Part shown: in pieces, positions 62,178-64,000 of the stretch
Position numbering within the stretch: position 1 is the stretch's first letter
How the letters are laid out: every line of letters starts with the position of its first letter
DNA from: CALCKU01 sp964571595
GTDB lineage: Bacteria; Pseudomonadota; Alphaproteobacteria; Caulobacterales; Maricaulaceae
DNA length: 64,000 nt
Direction of reading: 5' to 3'
NCBI GenBank assembly: GCA_964571595.1
Contig: CAZNCJ010000004.1
Coordinates: forward strand, 11,586-75,585
The notes under the pieces: generated by a model
Databases searched by the model: none
The model's input: the letters and a program-made list of their open reading frames with translations, nothing else
Told to the model about the DNA's origin: nothing
Program-made: the position numbers and the translations under genes

Positions 62178-62711
62178 CTAGAAATCGTCAAGCGTGTTTG
62201 TTGAGCCTCCGACAAATCCTGAGCCTGACCCAGATGATAGCGGTGTTTGTGTGGCTATCTGATTATTGATTGTGTCGGCTTCGCCTGAATTATTTGCTAT
62301 GAAATCTGGTGTATCGCCCAAAATGGGTGCGGGGATACAATAGGGGCTACAATTATATGTGGAACGGTCAGCATTACTGCCCCGGTAAACCCTGACCCCA
62401 TTTGCAGGGGGCGTGTTGGTTACGACTACATTGGCATCCATAATTACGCTTCCTGCGGCATCAAGGACTAGAATATTCGTTTCGCCAAAATTGCGTCCAA
62501 TAACAAACAGTGTTCTATCAGAATGAACAGAAACATCCGCAACGGATGGATTGCCTATGACGACCGCATTGGCGGATTGGTTTAGGCGGACAAGCTCCGT
62601 CTTGTTAAGCTCAACGCTATAAGACTGAGCGCTCGCATTTGTGGCGCTCACACCGAGTGTGCTTACAGTCAAAAATGTATAGATAGCTAGTTTTGCGGCT
62701 CTGTCTAACAT
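62178..62711 (-). CDS. CpaC N-terminal-domain-like pilus assembly protein (no secretin domain)
   Basis: About 177 residues. A signal peptide (FLTVSTLGVSATNASAQ) is followed by SYSVELNKTELVRLNQSANAVVIGNPSVADV (in part: LVRLNQSANAVVIGNPSV) and FVIGRNFGETNILVLD, the type II/III secretion N-terminal domain found at the start of CpaC/RcpA secretins. The secretin barrel itself is missing, so this is a stand-alone accessory protein; the tail is Ser/Gly-rich. The ATG at 62711 has AAGGA at good spacing; an earlier ATG abuts that site. Confidence 0.82.
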   Translation of the reverse strand: MLDRAAKLAIYTFLTVSTLGVSATNASAQSYSVELNKTELVRLNQSANAVVIGNPSVADVSVHSDRTLFVIGRNFGETNILVLDAAGSVIMDANVVVTNTPPANGVRVYRGSNADRSTYNCSPYCIPAPILGDTPDFIANNSGEADTINNQIATQTPLSSGSGSGFVGGSTNTLDDF

Positions 62712-62717
62712 TGTCAT

Positions 62718-63050
62718 TCCTTCGTAATTTCACCAAAATTTACGAGAATGTGGTGAACGAACCGTTTACAAAACCGGGATGTTTTGCTGGTTTTTTGACA
62801 AATTTGTGCGATTTAAACCTATTTTCCATACATTATATATAAATAGGGCATCATATATAAATAGGGCGGCAAATGACATATATTGGTGTTTTGTAAGTTT
62901 TTACGACTTTAAGGCTATGAAAATTTTTATCTAAAATTTACCATGTCGCTTAAACGCTTAGTAACGGGACTAGGATAAAACAAATGCATCAGGGAGGTTC
63001 CCTGTCGGGGAATTTTCCTCCTTTTTGACGCATATACGTGGGAGAATGTT
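62718..63050. other. Intergenic region CpaC-like / Flp pilin
   Basis: About 330 AT-rich bases. It contains a 15-bp direct repeat with period 18 (62835-62849 and 62853-62867, ATATATAAATAGGGC), and a near-consensus CtrA box TTAA-N7-GTAAC (62950-62965), 86 bases before the pilin. The repeats look like tandem -10-type elements. Confidence 0.55.
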
Positions 63051-63254
63051 ATGCAAAATTTAATGTCTCGTTTTATTAAAGACGAATCTGGTGCAACAGC
63101 CATCGAATATGGTTTGATTGCTGCTCTTATCGGTGTTGCTATCGTTGTTGGTGGCCGTGCTCTAGGTACTGCTCTTAACGATAAGTTCCAAGATGTTGCA
63201 GACGGTATCAATGGTACTGCTCTTAACACTGACGATGCTGCTTTCGGCGAGTAA
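63051..63254 (+). CDS. pilA: Flp-type pilin
   Basis: 67 residues. A short leader ends before GATAIEYGLIAALIGVAIV, the Flp motif with Glu at position +5 of the mature protein. It is cleaved by the CpaA prepilin peptidase encoded next to it and polymerised into the Tad pilus. A GGGAG site precedes the ATG. Followed by a strong terminator, so it is a single-gene transcript typical of major pilins. Confidence 0.95.
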   Translation: MQNLMSRFIKDESGATAIEYGLIAALIGVAIVVGGRALGTALNDKFQDVADGINGTALNTDDAAFGE

Positions 63255-63272
63255 GCCGCATTACAAAGTTTT

Positions 63273-63305
63273 GAAAACGGCTCCTCTGGGGCCGTTTTTT
63301 TTTGC
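63273..63305 (+). terminator. Terminator after the Flp pilin
   Basis: Stem AACGGC/GCCGTT enclosing TCCTCTGGG with a nine-base T tract. Confidence 0.9.
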
Positions 63306-63438
63306 CATTTTTTTAAACTGAATATTATTTGGCAAGTCTACCCAAGTTATTTTTTTCCCAATATATGACAATGAAACGTCCCATTAACCCTATCCGTTTA
63401 TTTAGAGCTATTCGGAATGGTCCTGCTGGGAGATTATA

Positions 63439-63948
63439 ATGTTACTGCCTTTTATAATATTAAGCGTTTTTGCTGCCACGATGATGGCAACTGTTTATAA
63501 AGACGCAACATCCATGACGATTCCGAATACGATTAGTCTCGTATTGATCGCCGCATTTTTCATTATTTTCCCTTTTGTTTGGCAAGGTTGGGCAAATTTT
63601 GGAGAGCATCTCGCGGCAGGCGGTCTGATGCTCGTTATTGGTTTCGCCATGTTTGCTTTTAATGGATTAGGCGGCGGTGATGCCAAGCTAATGGCCGCGA
63701 TTTCATTGTGGTGGACATGGCCTGATCTCTTGGTGTTTGTCATGTATACTACACTTGCAGGGGGCGCTGTTGCGATCTTTATCCTCATCGGGCGTCAATT
63801 TGTGCCCGCTCGCCTCATAACATCGCCTTGGGTCTATAATATGATCAAAGATAATACGAAAATGCCTTACGGCCTGGCCTTAGCCGCAGGGGCATTGGGA
63901 ACTTTGCCCCAAAGTGATATTTTTAAAATCGCGGCGAGTTCTTTTTAA
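63439..63948 (+). CDS. cpaA: Prepilin peptidase CpaA (TadV)
   Basis: 169 residues with about five membrane helices. The two catalytic aspartates are Asp22 (YKDATSMTIPN) and Asp81 (NGLGGGDAKL), as in the type IV prepilin peptidases without methylase domain. It processes the adjacent Flp pilin and the TadE-like pseudopilins. The next genes are outside the window; cpaB would be expected. Confidence 0.92.
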   Translation: MLLPFIILSVFAATMMATVYKDATSMTIPNTISLVLIAAFFIIFPFVWQGWANFGEHLAAGGLMLVIGFAMFAFNGLGGGDAKLMAAISLWWTWPDLLVFVMYTTLAGGAVAIFILIGRQFVPARLITSPWVYNMIKDNTKMPYGLALAAGALGTLPQSDIFKIAASSF

Positions 63949-63951
63949 AAA

Positions 63952-63991
63952 TTAACACTTTCTTTGTTTCCGATAGGTAAAAATTAACCAT
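63952..63991 (+). promoter_or_regulatory. TTAAC half-sites at the window end
   Basis: TTAAC at 63952-63956 and TTAACCAT at 63984-63991, each within an AAAAATTAAC repeat. TTAACCAT is a CtrA half-site form. They probably belong to the promoter of the next pilus gene. Confidence 0.35.
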
Positions 63992-64000
63992 GCTTTGTCG

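Overview
The window comes from an alphaproteobacterium with moderate GC, most likely of the Caulobacterales/Maricaulales type (stalked or prosthecate marine lineages such as Hyphomonadaceae or Robiginitomaculaceae; the exact family is inference). The evidence is a set of lineage-typical cell-cycle genes (chpT, rcdA, divL with a tyrosine in its H-box, trcR/DUF1013), an AccD without a zinc finger, a COQ9-family protein, the aa3-type oxidase subunit IV, AddAB recombination, a UrcA protein and a Flp/Tad pilus locus. I found no tRNA, rRNA, CRISPR array, insertion sequence or prophage. The assembly has two 100-base N gaps (56245-56344 and 58682-58781), each inside a coding region.

Layout. 0-4.6 kb: a truncated response regulator, an oxidase subunit, the three-gene proton-translocating transhydrogenase operon and a membrane-anchored hydrolase. 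4.6-9.9 kb: a DksA-like protein, an ABC-2 exporter, a COQ9-family protein and purEK. 10-14.2 kb: a diguanylate cyclase, two DUF465 proteins, an SDR enzyme, trcR, DUF1192, rcdA and rpmE. 14.3-19.5 kb: the minus-strand run carB-greA-ELM1. 19.8-26.5 kb: an M48 protease, a reductase with a membrane protein, then a ParA-like protein diverging from chpT and a coupled CheA-like/receiver/CheR operon. 26.6-31.3 kb: rpsF-rpsR-rplI, a UrcA protein, a SEL1-repeat protein, thiE and csaA. 31.7-45.3 kb: glmM, divL, a ferredoxin, then the coupled run tsaE-amgK-murU-addB-addA and trxA. 45.4-53 kb: a TonB-dependent siderophore receptor with iron-box-like promoter sites, accD-folC, a GMC oxidoreductase and a glycosyltransferase. 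53-60 kb: nrdA and nrdB, unusually separated by an RTX-type gene and a secreted-protein gene and broken by both gaps. 60-64 kb: a tyrosine phosphatase and part of a Tad pilus locus (two TadE-like pseudopilins, a CpaC N-domain protein, Flp pilin, CpaA).

How the parts connect. Several genes belong to the CtrA network: ChpT passes phosphate to CtrA, DivL controls CckA, and RcdA helps ClpXP degrade CtrA. Exact TTAA-N7-TTAA CtrA-type boxes lie upstream of nrdA (53369), the secreted-protein gene (57891) and the TadE operon (62115), with a one-mismatch box upstream of the pilin (62950). This suggests that dNTP synthesis and pilus assembly are tied to the cell cycle. nrdA also has a tandem pair of NrdR-type boxes 31 bp apart, and nrdB has its own NrdR core at a gap edge, so the separated subunits may still be co-regulated.

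Most unusual points: the split nrdA/nrdB locus with 12-bp direct repeats flanking the RTX gene; a 16-bp tandem duplication that frameshifts that gene; a 77-nt cloverleaf-like element upstream of nrdA; and the chpT-linked operon encoding a degenerate CheA-like protein beside a P-loop-less ParA-like protein.
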